NCBI GenBank assembly: GCA_913061505.1
Contig: CAJXSO010000024.1
Location: 1-40,981, forward strand
Source of the DNA: an uncultured Lutimaribacter sp.
Lineage (GTDB): Bacteria > Pseudomonadota > Alphaproteobacteria > Rhodobacterales > Rhodobacteraceae
Reading direction: 5' to 3'
Length of the DNA: 40,981 nt
Shown here: positions 16,580-24,200 of the stretch, one piece after another
Position numbering within the stretch: position 1 is the first letter of the stretch
Layout: each line of letters begins with the position of its first letter
Notes under the pieces: generated by a model
What the model was told of the DNA's origin: nothing
Databases searched by the model: none
Seen by the model: only the letters and a program-made list of their open reading frames with translations
Translations under genes and position numbers: made by a program

Positions 16580-17304
16580 CCCCAATCCCCCAGATGTGCC
16601 TGCCACAACGCCATGGCCGCCACCGCGGCCGTATCGGCGCGCAAAATACGTGGCCCCAGGCTGACGGGATGGGCAAAGGGCAAGGCGCCCAGCCGGGCAC
16701 GCTCGGCCGCGGAAAACCCGCCTTCGGGGCCAATCAAAATGGCCCATTTATCGCCGCCCACGCGGCCCAGGCTTTGCGCAGCCCCCACCAGCGCCTCGTC
16801 GCAAAACATGATCTGGCGGCTGGTATCCCAGCCCGCCAACAGCCGATCAAGGCGCTGCAAATCGTCCACCTGCGGCACAAAGGTGCCACCGCATTGCTCG
16901 GCCGCTTCGATGGCATGGGCCTGCAGGCGATCTTGGCGGATACGTTCGGAATTGGTGAAATCGGTCTGCACCGGCATAATCCGCGCCGCCCCCATTTCAG
17001 CGGCTTTTTCCACGATAAAATCGGTGCGCGCCTTTTTGATCGGGGCAAAGAGCAGCCACAGATCAGGGGGCATCTGCAGCGGCTTTGTTTGGCTTTGGCA
17101 CAGCAGCTGCCCGCCGCGTTTGCCGGCCTCGGCCACCTCGGCCAGCCATTCGCCATCGCGGCCATTAAACACCAGCACCAAGGCCCCGACCGCCAGCCGC
17201 ATCACCCCAAAAAGGTAATGCGCCTGATCGCGGTCTAAACCCAGCGATTGCCCCTGCCCAAGGGGCTGGTCTACATAGAGACGGATTTTAGCGTTCATGC
17301 TCAT
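16576..17304 (-). CDS. rsmE: 16S rRNA m3U1498 methyltransferase
   Basis: RsmE methylates U1498 of 16S rRNA using SAM. The 242-residue protein is a SPOUT-class enzyme with an N-terminal PUA-like part (HYLFGVMRL) and the knotted C-terminal domain: KARTDFIVEKAAEMGA, SERIRQDRLQAHAIEAAEQ, LIGPEGGFSAAER and LGPRILRADTA. The last two form the SAM pocket. Start candidates are ATG 17304 and ATG 17298; the longer frame to 17490 would overlap ubiA on the other strand and has no family resemblance. Its stop overlaps the following membrane-protein gene. Its start is only about 11 bp from the divergent ubiA start. Confidence 0.92.
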   Translation of the reverse strand: MSMNAKIRLYVDQPLGQGQSLGLDRDQAHYLFGVMRLAVGALVLVFNGRDGEWLAEVAEAGKRGGQLLCQSQTKPLQMPPDLWLLFAPIKKARTDFIVEKAAEMGAARIMPVQTDFTNSERIRQDRLQAHAIEAAEQCGGTFVPQVDDLQRLDRLLAGWDTSRQIMFCDEALVGAAQSLGRVGGDKWAILIGPEGGFSAAERARLGALPFAHPVSLGPRILRADTAAVAAMALWQAHLGDWG

Positions 17305-17315
17305 GGGGCGACCAT

Positions 17316-18284
17316 ATGACCACACCACAAAAGACGCCAGAGGCCACAGGCCAAGTGGCCGATGCCTATCGCGGCAATTGGGTGGATAGGCTGGCCCCGG
17401 CCCGCACCCGCCCCTATCTGCGCCTGTCACGGGCCGACCGGCCCATTGGCACATGGCTGTTGCTGTTGCCCTGCTGGTGGGGCTTGGCACTGGCCATTTT
17501 GGCCGATGGGCAGCCGCGCTGGGGGGATCTGTGGATTTTCATCGCCTGCGGTTTGGGCGCCTGGCTGATGCGCGGCGCCGGCTGCACATGGAACGATATC
17601 ACCGATCGCGATTTTGATGGCGCGGTCGAGCGCACGCGCTCGCGCCCCATTCCATCGGGGCAGGTCAGCACCAAACAGGCCGCGGCCTGGATGCTGGCGC
17701 AATGCCTGCTGGCCTTTGGCATATTGCTCAGCTTCAACCAGGCGGCCATTTGGCTGGGGGTGCTATCGCTGCTGCCGGTGGCGGTCTATCCCTTTGCCAA
17801 GCGGTTCACATGGTGGCCACAGGTGTTTTTGGGCCTGGCGTTCAACTGGGGCGCCTTGCTGGCCTTTGCCGCCCATGCGGGCACGCTGCATCCGGCATCG
17901 GGGGTGCTGTATCTGGCGGGCATATCCTGGACATTGTTTTACGACACGATCTATGCCCACCAAGACAAAGAAGATGACGCCTTGATTGGCGTAAAATCCA
18001 CCGCGCGGCTGTTTGCACAGCACACCCCAAACTGGCTGCGGCTGTTTTTATGGCTCAGCGTGGCGCTTATGGCGCTGGCCATTTGGCTGGCCATGGGGCC
18101 TGCGGCCACCCCCCTGGCGCTGGGGCTGGCATTGTTGGCGCCCCTGGCGATGGCGCTGCATATGCTGTGGCAATTGCGCCGCCTTGATATCGACGATCCG
18201 GCGGTTTGCCTGCATCTGTTCCGCGCCAACCGCGATACTGGCTTGCTGCCTTTGCTGTTTTTCGCCGGTGCAATGCTGGCGTGA
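17316..18284 (+). CDS. ubiA: 4-hydroxybenzoate polyprenyltransferase
   Basis: UbiA attaches the polyprenyl tail to 4-hydroxybenzoate in ubiquinone synthesis, within the inner membrane. The 322-residue protein has about nine hydrophobic helices and both Asp-rich prenyl-diphosphate motifs: NDITDRDFD at 93-101 and DKEDDALIGVKS near residue 218. The first 35 residues form a soluble extension (GNWVDRLAPARTRPYL) of the kind I associate with Rhodobacteraceae UbiA, which supports ATG 17316. A weak GGGGCG serves as ribosome site. It diverges from rsmE with almost no spacer, and the following OmpA-family gene starts 61 bp later. Confidence 0.93.
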   Translation: MTTPQKTPEATGQVADAYRGNWVDRLAPARTRPYLRLSRADRPIGTWLLLLPCWWGLALAILADGQPRWGDLWIFIACGLGAWLMRGAGCTWNDITDRDFDGAVERTRSRPIPSGQVSTKQAAAWMLAQCLLAFGILLSFNQAAIWLGVLSLLPVAVYPFAKRFTWWPQVFLGLAFNWGALLAFAAHAGTLHPASGVLYLAGISWTLFYDTIYAHQDKEDDALIGVKSTARLFAQHTPNWLRLFLWLSVALMALAIWLAMGPAATPLALGLALLAPLAMALHMLWQLRRLDIDDPAVCLHLFRANRDTGLLPLLFFAGAMLA

Positions 18285-18345
18285 TTGCGCATAGCCCCAA
18301 GCCCGCCTAAACAGGCAGCACAGATCCACGAAAACAGACGGTGAC

Positions 18346-20331
18346 ATGCGCATATCCACACTTGCAATCAATGCAGCAGCATTCGCCCTGGGCCTTGGCC
18401 TGTGTTACGTGGCAGCCGGTTTTGCCGTCAATGTCATCGAAGACAATTCCGAACGCGGCGTGCGCCGCGCCCTCGACCAGGCCGCCCTGCCCTGGGCCGA
18501 GGTCGAGGCCGAGGGCCTGCAGGTGCGCCTGCACGGCACAGCCCCCACCGAAGCGCAGCGTTTCAAGGCGGTTTCCACCGCCGCCACCGTGGTGGATGCG
18601 GCCCGCGTGATCGACCGGATGGAAATTTTGGCCACCAAGGGCATCGCCCCGCCGCGGTTTTCCATTGAAATGCTGCGCAATGATGCCGGGGTTTCACTGA
18701 TCGGGCTGGTGCCTGCCACCACCAACCGCGCCGAATTGGTGGCCCGGCTGCGCAGCCAGCTTGACGGGGTAACCGTGGCCGATTTGCTGGAAAGCGCCGA
18801 TTACCCCACCCCGGACGGCTGGGACAGCGCCGTGGAGTATGCCATCGATGCGATGGCGCAGCTAAAGCGGGCAAAAATCTCGGTTGCCGCCGATCAGGTG
18901 GCCATCACCGCCACATCTGCCAGCGCCGATGCGCGCCGCAAGCTCGAGGCGCAGCTGGCGCGCAGCGCCCCCAGCGGCCTGCGCCTGGCATTGGCCATTT
19001 CAGCGCCCCGCCCGGTGATCACCCCGTTCACACTGCGCTTTATCAAAGACAGCAGCGGCGCCCGCTTCGATGCCTGCTCGGCCGATACGCCAGAAAGCCG
19101 CGCAGAAATATTGCAAGCCGCCAGCGCCGCAGGGCTGGAAGGCAAAGCCGATTGCACGCTGGGTTTGGGCGTGCCCTCGCCCAATTGGGGCGATGCGGTG
19201 GCGCAATCCATCGCCACCTTGGCCGAAATTGGCGGCGGCAGCCTGACATTTGCCGATGCCGATATCACCCTTGTGGCCCCGCAAGACACCGATCAGGCGG
19301 TTTTTGATCGCGCTATAGGGCATTTGGAAAACAGCCTGCCGGATGTATTTGCGCTAAACGCCGTTTTGCAGCGCCCAAAGGCCAATACCGCCTCTGAAAC
19401 CCCGGAATTCGTGGCAACATTGTCGCCCGAAGGCCTGGTGCAAATGCGGGGGCGGCTGCGCAGCGAATTGGGGCGCAGCACCGCCGAAACCTTTGCCAAG
19501 GCACGCTTTGACGCGGCCAAGGTTTATAATGGGGCGCGGCTAGACCAGAATTTGCCCGCCGACTGGCCAGTGCGGGTTTTGGCGGGGCTGGGGGCCTTGG
19601 CGCAGCTGTCAAACGGGGCGCTGGTGGTGTCGCCAGATCTGATCAGCATTTCCGGCAATACCGGCAACCCCGATGCCTCGGCCACGATTGCCCGCATGCT
19701 GGTGGATAAGCTGGGCGATGCCCAACGCCTGTCAATCAATGTCACCTATCAAGAGGCGCTGGATCCCATTGCCAGCCTGCCCACGCCCGCAGAATGCGAA
19801 AGCCAAATCACCGAGATATTGAAAACCCGCAAGATCAATTTCGAGCCCGGCTCGTCTAACCCCGTGGCCGAGGCCGGGCCGGTGCTGGATGATATCGCAG
19901 AGGTTTTGAAAACCTGCGGCGAGGTCACATTCGAAATCGGTGGCCATACCGATAGCCAGGGCCGCGAGGAAATGAACCAGCAACTGAGCCAAGCGCGTGC
20001 ACAGGCGGTGCTGGGCGAATTGCGCATCCGCCGGGTGCTTAACCCCAATATCACCGCCATGGGCTATGGCGAGGCCGCGCCAATTGCCGATAATGGCACC
20101 GAGGAAGGGCGCGAAACCAATCGGCGCATCGAATTCAAGCTGATCACGCCCGCCCCGATACCCGAGGTTGCCACCACATTGGAAAGCGCGGAACAAGACC
20201 TGCCCGATCAGGCCGCAGATCCGGCTGCCGACCCGGCTGCCACCCCACAAACCCAAGATGCAGACGAACCGGATGCACAAACGCTGGCCCCCGAAGATGC
20301 GGGCGCCGAACAAGGATCAAACGATGAATAG
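18346..20331 (+). CDS. BON/OmpA-domain envelope protein
   Basis: A 661-residue envelope protein. Residues 7-27 form a signal anchor or uncleaved signal peptide. Residues about 45-100 resemble a BON domain (LQVRLHGTAPTEAQRF, ending in a VDAARVIDRM stretch), and similar repeats appear to fill the segment to about 480. An OmpA-type peptidoglycan-binding domain spans about 495-600: INFEPGSS, GGHTDSQG with the ligand Asp, and NRRIEF with the ligand Arg. The last 60 residues are rich in Ala, Asp, Pro and Gln and look disordered. The design recalls mycobacterial ArfA/OmpATb. It overlaps the next small membrane gene by 8 bp. Its role is probably in linking the membrane to peptidoglycan, by inference. 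Confidence 0.8.
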   Translation: MRISTLAINAAAFALGLGLCYVAAGFAVNVIEDNSERGVRRALDQAALPWAEVEAEGLQVRLHGTAPTEAQRFKAVSTAATVVDAARVIDRMEILATKGIAPPRFSIEMLRNDAGVSLIGLVPATTNRAELVARLRSQLDGVTVADLLESADYPTPDGWDSAVEYAIDAMAQLKRAKISVAADQVAITATSASADARRKLEAQLARSAPSGLRLALAISAPRPVITPFTLRFIKDSSGARFDACSADTPESRAEILQAASAAGLEGKADCTLGLGVPSPNWGDAVAQSIATLAEIGGGSLTFADADITLVAPQDTDQAVFDRAIGHLENSLPDVFALNAVLQRPKANTASETPEFVATLSPEGLVQMRGRLRSELGRSTAETFAKARFDAAKVYNGARLDQNLPADWPVRVLAGLGALAQLSNGALVVSPDLISISGNTGNPDASATIARMLVDKLGDAQRLSINVTYQEALDPIASLPTPAECESQITEILKTRKINFEPGSSNPVAEAGPVLDDIAEVLKTCGEVTFEIGGHTDSQGREEMNQQLSQARAQAVLGELRIRRVLNPNITAMGYGEAAPIADNGTEEGRETNRRIEFKLITPAPIPEVATTLESAEQDLPDQAADPAADPAATPQTQDADEPDAQTLAPEDAGAEQGSNDE

Positions 20332-20638
20332 AACCGAAATCATCATTGCCACCACGGTTATCTTATTTGTCGCCTTTTGCCTGGGCTGGTTCAGCCATTG
20401 GCTGATCCACCGGTTTTCGCGTGTCTCAAAGGGCGATGTTGGCGAGCTGGAACGGATGGCGCAAGAGCTGCACGAGGCGGAAGAAACCCGCGATCAGGCG
20501 ATCACCTATCTGCAGCAGCGCGAGGCCGAGCTGACCAACCAGATCAGCCAAACCGAGGCGGAACTGGCCGCCGCCATGGAAGGGCTGCGCGATGCCCGCT
20601 TTGAGGCCGAAGAACTGCGCAAGCAGATCGAGCGATAA
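20324..20638 (+). CDS. Small membrane-anchored coiled-coil protein
   Basis: The 104-residue protein has one N-terminal membrane helix (IIIATTVILFVAFCLGWFSHW, residues 6-26, given here in shortened sense) followed by a long charged coiled coil from about 40 to the end, rich in Glu, Gln, Arg and Ala. ATG 20324 has AAGGA seven bases upstream and lies inside the end of the OmpA-family gene (8-bp overlap), so the two are translated together. No catalytic motif is present. A scaffold or partner of the OmpA/BON protein is the simplest idea, but the family is not one I can name. Confidence 0.75.
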   Translation: MNRTEIIIATTVILFVAFCLGWFSHWLIHRFSRVSKGDVGELERMAQELHEAEETRDQAITYLQQREAELTNQISQTEAELAAAMEGLRDARFEAEELRKQIER

Positions 20639-20673
20639 GAAAAGGCGCGCGCGCGCAGGTGCGCAGGCCCCGC

Positions 20674-21369
20674 TTAGATGCGCAAAAACGGCTGGGCCAG
20701 GCGCGGCATCAACGCCCGGAACCGCAGCGGCGCGTCTGTTGCGGCAAGGCAGATACAATCTGCGCCTTGGGCGGCAATCGGGGTGTGCTCTAACTCTTCG
20801 GTGGCGATTTCAATATCGCCCGGGCCAAAGCGCAGATCACCATCCATGAAGGCACCTTGCAAAACCAAGGTCAATTCCAGCCCCCGATGGCCGTGATCGG
20901 GCACCGATGCACCAGCCGGAATGTAAAGCAGCCGCACGCTGGCGCTGCGCGATGTGGGCAACAGCGCCTGGCGCACACCCATACCCACCGGGCGCCAGTT
21001 GATCTGTTCCAGATCGCCGCCCACATAGTCTTGCAAGGGCGCGGGCAGCACGCCGCGCGGGCGCTGCTGGTGCTGGCCCTGCATCTGCCCCGCTTGCGTG
21101 GCCGCGCCATTACCCCGCGCCACGGGCTGGGCCGCAGAAATCCGCGCCATCGTCGCCTCGAGCGAGCCCTCGTCCATCGCCACAGCCTGGGATGTTTCCA
21201 GCATCGCGCCCCCGACCGTATCAAAGGTCGCGGCACGCGCGCGGCATTCATCGCACATCGAAATATGGGTTGCGACAACCAGGCTAAAGGCCTCGGGCAG
21301 GGTGCCGGCGGAATAGCCCATCAACAAGGCGTCTGTCAGGTGGTGTGATATTGTTTGCGTCATCGTCAT
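20674..21369 (-). CDS. chrR: Zinc anti-sigma factor of the ChrR family
   Basis: ChrR holds the sigma factor RpoE inactive until singlet oxygen or related stress releases it. The 231-residue protein has the ZAS domain with His10, His35, Cys39 and Cys42 (HISMCDEC), which binds zinc and RpoE. The C-terminal cupin domain has the metal ligands His159, His161, Glu165 and His195 (DHGHRGLE, ELEHTP). Spacing within both sites agrees with the R. sphaeroides protein as I recall it; the linker (about 85-108, Gln-rich) is longer here. The start lies 1 bp after the rpoE stop, so the two are cotranslated. ATG 21369 or 21363 may be used. Confidence 0.93.
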   Translation of the reverse strand: MTMTQTISHHLTDALLMGYSAGTLPEAFSLVVATHISMCDECRARAATFDTVGGAMLETSQAVAMDEGSLEATMARISAAQPVARGNGAATQAGQMQGQHQQRPRGVLPAPLQDYVGGDLEQINWRPVGMGVRQALLPTSRSASVRLLYIPAGASVPDHGHRGLELTLVLQGAFMDGDLRFGPGDIEIATEELEHTPIAAQGADCICLAATDAPLRFRALMPRLAQPFLRI

Positions 21370-21370
21370 T

Positions 21371-21922
21371 TCACTTCATAGCATGGCGCAAACGATCCAG
21401 CGCCAATCTGATTCTTGATTTGATGGTGCCCAGGGGCAGGCCAGTTTCCTCGGCGATCTCGCTATGCGACAGATCGCCAAAATACGCCCTCTCTATCAAA
21501 ATGCGCTGTTTTTCTGGCAGCTTGCTTAGGGCATCGCCCAGCGCTGCGGCTTCTTCTTGCAGCGCCAACACTTGGTCTTGCGGGGCGGCCTCTTCTGGCC
21601 CCCATGGCAGATCTTCGGGTTCGGCCCGCCGCTCTTTGCGCAGCGCATCAATCCGCCGGTTCCGGGCGATCGTAAATATCCACGTAGCCACCGAGGCGCG
21701 CGTTGGGTCGAACAAATGCGCCTTATGCCAAAGCGTGGCCATTACCTCTTGGGCGCATTCCTCGGCCAGGCCCGCATCGGCACCTGAACGCATCAGAAAA
21801 TATTTTACGCGGGGGGCAAAGTGGCGAAACAGCTCGGCAAAGGCGTGCTGATCCTGCGCATCGCGCACCCGGGCCACATAGCTGACCCATTGATCTTGCC
21901 CATTCGCCAATTCTTCGTTCAC
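21371..21922 (-). CDS. rpoE: ECF sigma factor of the RpoE/ECF11 (ChrR-linked) group
   Basis: This sigma factor directs RNA polymerase to genes of the singlet-oxygen/photo-oxidative response. It has sigma region 2 (FAELFRHFAPRVKYFL, ASVATWIFTIARNRRIDALRK) and region 4 (LPEKQRILIERAYFGDLSHSEIAEETGLP, split here into SHSEIAEETGLPLGTIKSRI). I prefer GTG 21922 (183 residues), with AGGA nine bases upstream. An ATG at 22027 would add 35 residues lacking family resemblance, and it coincides with the predicted transcription start. The neighbour is its anti-sigma ChrR, and the gene is likely autoregulated from the promoter at 22032-22061. Confidence 0.92.
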   Translation of the reverse strand: MNEELANGQDQWVSYVARVRDAQDQHAFAELFRHFAPRVKYFLMRSGADAGLAEECAQEVMATLWHKAHLFDPTRASVATWIFTIARNRRIDALRKERRAEPEDLPWGPEEAAPQDQVLALQEEAAALGDALSKLPEKQRILIERAYFGDLSHSEIAEETGLPLGTIKSRIRLALDRLRHAMK

Positions 21923-22031
21923 AAATCGCAGTCCTGCGGCACGCTCATGCTTTCGGTCAGGACTAACACGGGTTAGACCTGCTTGCGAGGGCACATTTGC
22001 GTGGGCGATATCCGCGATCTCAAACATGTCT

Positions 22032-22061
22032 TTGTTACGACGGGTTTTGACGATTGGATCA
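22032..22061 (-). promoter_or_regulatory. Predicted RpoE-type promoter of rpoE-chrR
   Basis: On the minus strand TGATCC (-35, 22061-22056) is followed by 18 bases and TAACAA (-10, 22037-22032). The TGATC element and spacing fit the ECF11/RpoE pattern of R. sphaeroides. Transcription would begin near 22025, leaving about a 100-nt leader before the GTG at 21922. This fits autoregulation. Confidence 0.7.
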
Positions 22062-22092
22062 CTTGTTAAAGTTTTTTCCTAATCCAATCGTC
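22049..22092. repeat. Inverted repeat formed by the divergent promoters
   Basis: GACGATTGGAT (22049-22059) and ATCCAATCGTC (22082-22092) are perfect reverse complements, 22 bp apart. They are the -35 plus upstream-spacer segments of the two opposed RpoE-type promoters, so the symmetry is explained by the paired promoters rather than by a separate operator. Confidence 0.8.
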
Positions 22093-22109
22093 CCAACCCC
22101 GCGTAGTGT
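22080..22109 (+). promoter_or_regulatory. Predicted RpoE-type promoter of the five-gene operon
   Basis: TAATCC (-35, 22080-22085), 18 bases, then TAGTGT (-10, 22104-22109). Of 30 positions, 22 match the divergent rpoE promoter, including AATCGTC and AACCC in the spacer. The -35 has A in place of G at its second position, which may make it weaker. Transcription would begin near 22116, about 31 nt before the ATG at 22147. Confidence 0.65.
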
Positions 22110-22146
22110 ATGCAACTAAAGACCATTAGGACGGAGCCCCTAGCCC

Positions 22147-23448
22147 ATGCCATTCGAAGCCGTGTCAAAGCCCCTGAAGAAAATTGCTGTTATCGGGGCT
22201 GGCATTTCCGGCATGGGCGCGGCCCATATGCTGGCAAAAACCCACCGTGTCACATTGATCGAGGCCGAGCACCGCCTGGGCGGTCATGCCCGCACGATCA
22301 TCGCCGGCAAACGCGGCGATCAGCCCGTGGATACCGGGTTTATCGTGTTTAACTACGCCAATTACCCCCATCTGGCCGCGCTGTTTGCCCAGCTTGATGT
22401 GCCGGTGGTGAAATCAAACATGTCTTTTGCCGCCTCGTTAAACGGCGGCGACATGGAATATGCGTTGAACAGCCTTGATACGCTGTTTGCCCAGCGCAAA
22501 AACCTGCTGAACCCGCGATATCTGCGGATGATCCGCGATATCTTGCATTTCAATAAAAATGCGCTGCGCCTGTCACAGACCGACCCTGAAATGACAATCG
22601 CAGGGCTTTTGCAGCGCTTGGGCACCGGCAGCTATTTCCGCGATTATTACCTTTTGCCGTTTTCTGGCGCCATCTGGTCTACCCCGACCGAGCAGATCAT
22701 GGAATTTCCAGCCTATGCGATGATGAAGTTTTTCGACAACCACGCCTTGCTCAGCCATACCGGCCAGCACCAGTGGTATACCGTGCAAGGCGGGTCGCAA
22801 TCCTATGTCACCCGCCTCGAGGCCGCCTTGCGGGCGCGCGGGGTTGATATTCGGCTGGGGGCACCGGTGCAGGCGGTGCGCCGCCACCCCGCCGGGGCCG
22901 AGGTAAAGCTGCAGGGCGCAGAATGGGAAGATTTCGACGAGGTGGTTTTCGCCACCCATTCCGACGACAGCTTGCGCATGCTGGCAGACCCCACCGCCGA
23001 GGAAAGCGCGGCCCTGGGCGCGATTGCCTATCAACCCAACGATATTGTGCTGCATGCGGATACCACCATCATGCCCAAACGGCGCAAGGTATGGGCCAGC
23101 TGGAATTACACCGAACAGGCCGACAAATCGCTAGATCGTATCGATCTGACCTATTGGATGAACAGCCTGCAACCCATCCCGCAGGACGACCCGCATTTTG
23201 TAACCCTCAACAGCACGCGCCCCATCAACGAGGCGCTGATCTATGATCAAGTCACCCTGCGCCACCCGGTTTACGACGTGGCAGCGCTGGCCGCACAAAA
23301 GCAGGTGCAGTGCTTTAACGGGCGCAACAGAACATGGTTTTGCGGGGCGTGGATGAAAAACGGCTTCCACGAAGACGGGCTGGGCAGTGCCGTAGATGTT
23401 GCCGAACGCCTAAACGCCATGGGCAATCCGCAGGCTGTTGCGGCATGA
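22147..23448 (+). CDS. FAD-dependent amine-oxidase-like protein (RpoE regulon)
   Basis: A 433-residue flavoprotein of the amine oxidase / protoporphyrinogen-oxidase-like superfamily, often annotated as a cyclopropane fatty-acid synthesis-associated protein. The FAD loop is VIGAGISG at 15-22, followed by RLGGHART near 43, VDTGFIVFN near 60, and a C-terminal FCGAW plus GLGSAVDVAE. In R. sphaeroides the gene beside rpoE belongs to the RpoE regulon, and this group has been tied to modification of unsaturated membrane fatty acids toward furan fatty acids. I cannot verify which step this protein performs. It leads an operon of five coupled genes and overlaps the DUF1365 gene by 4 bp. Confidence 0.85.
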   Translation: MPFEAVSKPLKKIAVIGAGISGMGAAHMLAKTHRVTLIEAEHRLGGHARTIIAGKRGDQPVDTGFIVFNYANYPHLAALFAQLDVPVVKSNMSFAASLNGGDMEYALNSLDTLFAQRKNLLNPRYLRMIRDILHFNKNALRLSQTDPEMTIAGLLQRLGTGSYFRDYYLLPFSGAIWSTPTEQIMEFPAYAMMKFFDNHALLSHTGQHQWYTVQGGSQSYVTRLEAALRARGVDIRLGAPVQAVRRHPAGAEVKLQGAEWEDFDEVVFATHSDDSLRMLADPTAEESAALGAIAYQPNDIVLHADTTIMPKRRKVWASWNYTEQADKSLDRIDLTYWMNSLQPIPQDDPHFVTLNSTRPINEALIYDQVTLRHPVYDVAALAAQKQVQCFNGRNRTWFCGAWMKNGFHEDGLGSAVDVAERLNAMGNPQAVAA

Positions 23449-24200
23449 GCCGTGTTGAACATATCACCGGCCACACGTGGCACGGGCGCAAGGGCGCGCT
23501 GGAAAATGCCTTTCGCTACGGGGTGGATTACATCCTGATCAACCCCGAAGAGCAGCCCAAATTGCCATGGCTGATGTCGCGCAACCGCTTTAACCTGACG
23601 GCGTTTTTCGACGCCGACAATGGCGGCGCCCCACAGCAGGGCCAAGGGGCCAAATGGGTGCGCCAGGCGCTGGCCGCCAATGGCCTGCCCAGCCCCGCAC
23701 AGGTGCTGCTGCTGTCCCAGCCCCGGGTGCTGGGCCATGTGTTCAACCCGGTGTCGTTTTGGCTGTGCTACGACGCAGAGGCCGCTTTGCGCGTGGTGAT
23801 TGCCGAGGTGAACAACACCTATGGCGATCGCCATTCTTACCTGGTCTATCGCGACGATCTGGCCCCCATCACCGCCGAAGACCGGCTGCGCGCGCGCAAG
23901 ATCTTTCATGTCTCGCCCTTTCAACAGATCGAGGGCACATATGAATTTCGCTTTGACATCCGCGAAAACCGCATCGGCATCTGGATCGATTTCAGCGGCG
24001 GCAATGGCGGGGTGATCGCCACATTGGTGGGCCAAAGGCGCCCCGCCAGCAGCGCCAGCATCTTGGGCGCCACATTGCGCCGGCCCTTTGGCTCGCGCCG
24101 GGTGCTGGCCTTGATCCATTGGCAGGCGCTGAAACTGTGGTGGAAAGGGGCCAGTTTCCGCACCCGCCCCGAGCCCCCCACAACCGAGATTTCCAGATGA
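23445..24200 (+). CDS. DUF1365 family protein
   Basis: A 251-residue DUF1365 protein. Typical markers are RYGVDYILINPEE near the start, SQPRVLGHVFNPVSFWLCY near residue 85-105, VIAEVNNTYGDRHSY near 115, and KIFHVSPFQQIEGTYEF near 150. The family has no proven reaction but is repeatedly encoded beside the flavin amine-oxidase-like protein and cyclopropane-fatty-acid-synthase-type methyltransferases, which points to lipid modification. Start ATG 23445 overlaps the preceding stop (ATGA), and its own end overlaps the MFS gene in the same way. No membrane helix or signal peptide is apparent. Confidence 0.88.
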   Translation: MSRVEHITGHTWHGRKGALENAFRYGVDYILINPEEQPKLPWLMSRNRFNLTAFFDADNGGAPQQGQGAKWVRQALAANGLPSPAQVLLLSQPRVLGHVFNPVSFWLCYDAEAALRVVIAEVNNTYGDRHSYLVYRDDLAPITAEDRLRARKIFHVSPFQQIEGTYEFRFDIRENRIGIWIDFSGGNGGVIATLVGQRRPASSASILGATLRRPFGSRRVLALIHWQALKLWWKGASFRTRPEPPTTEISR

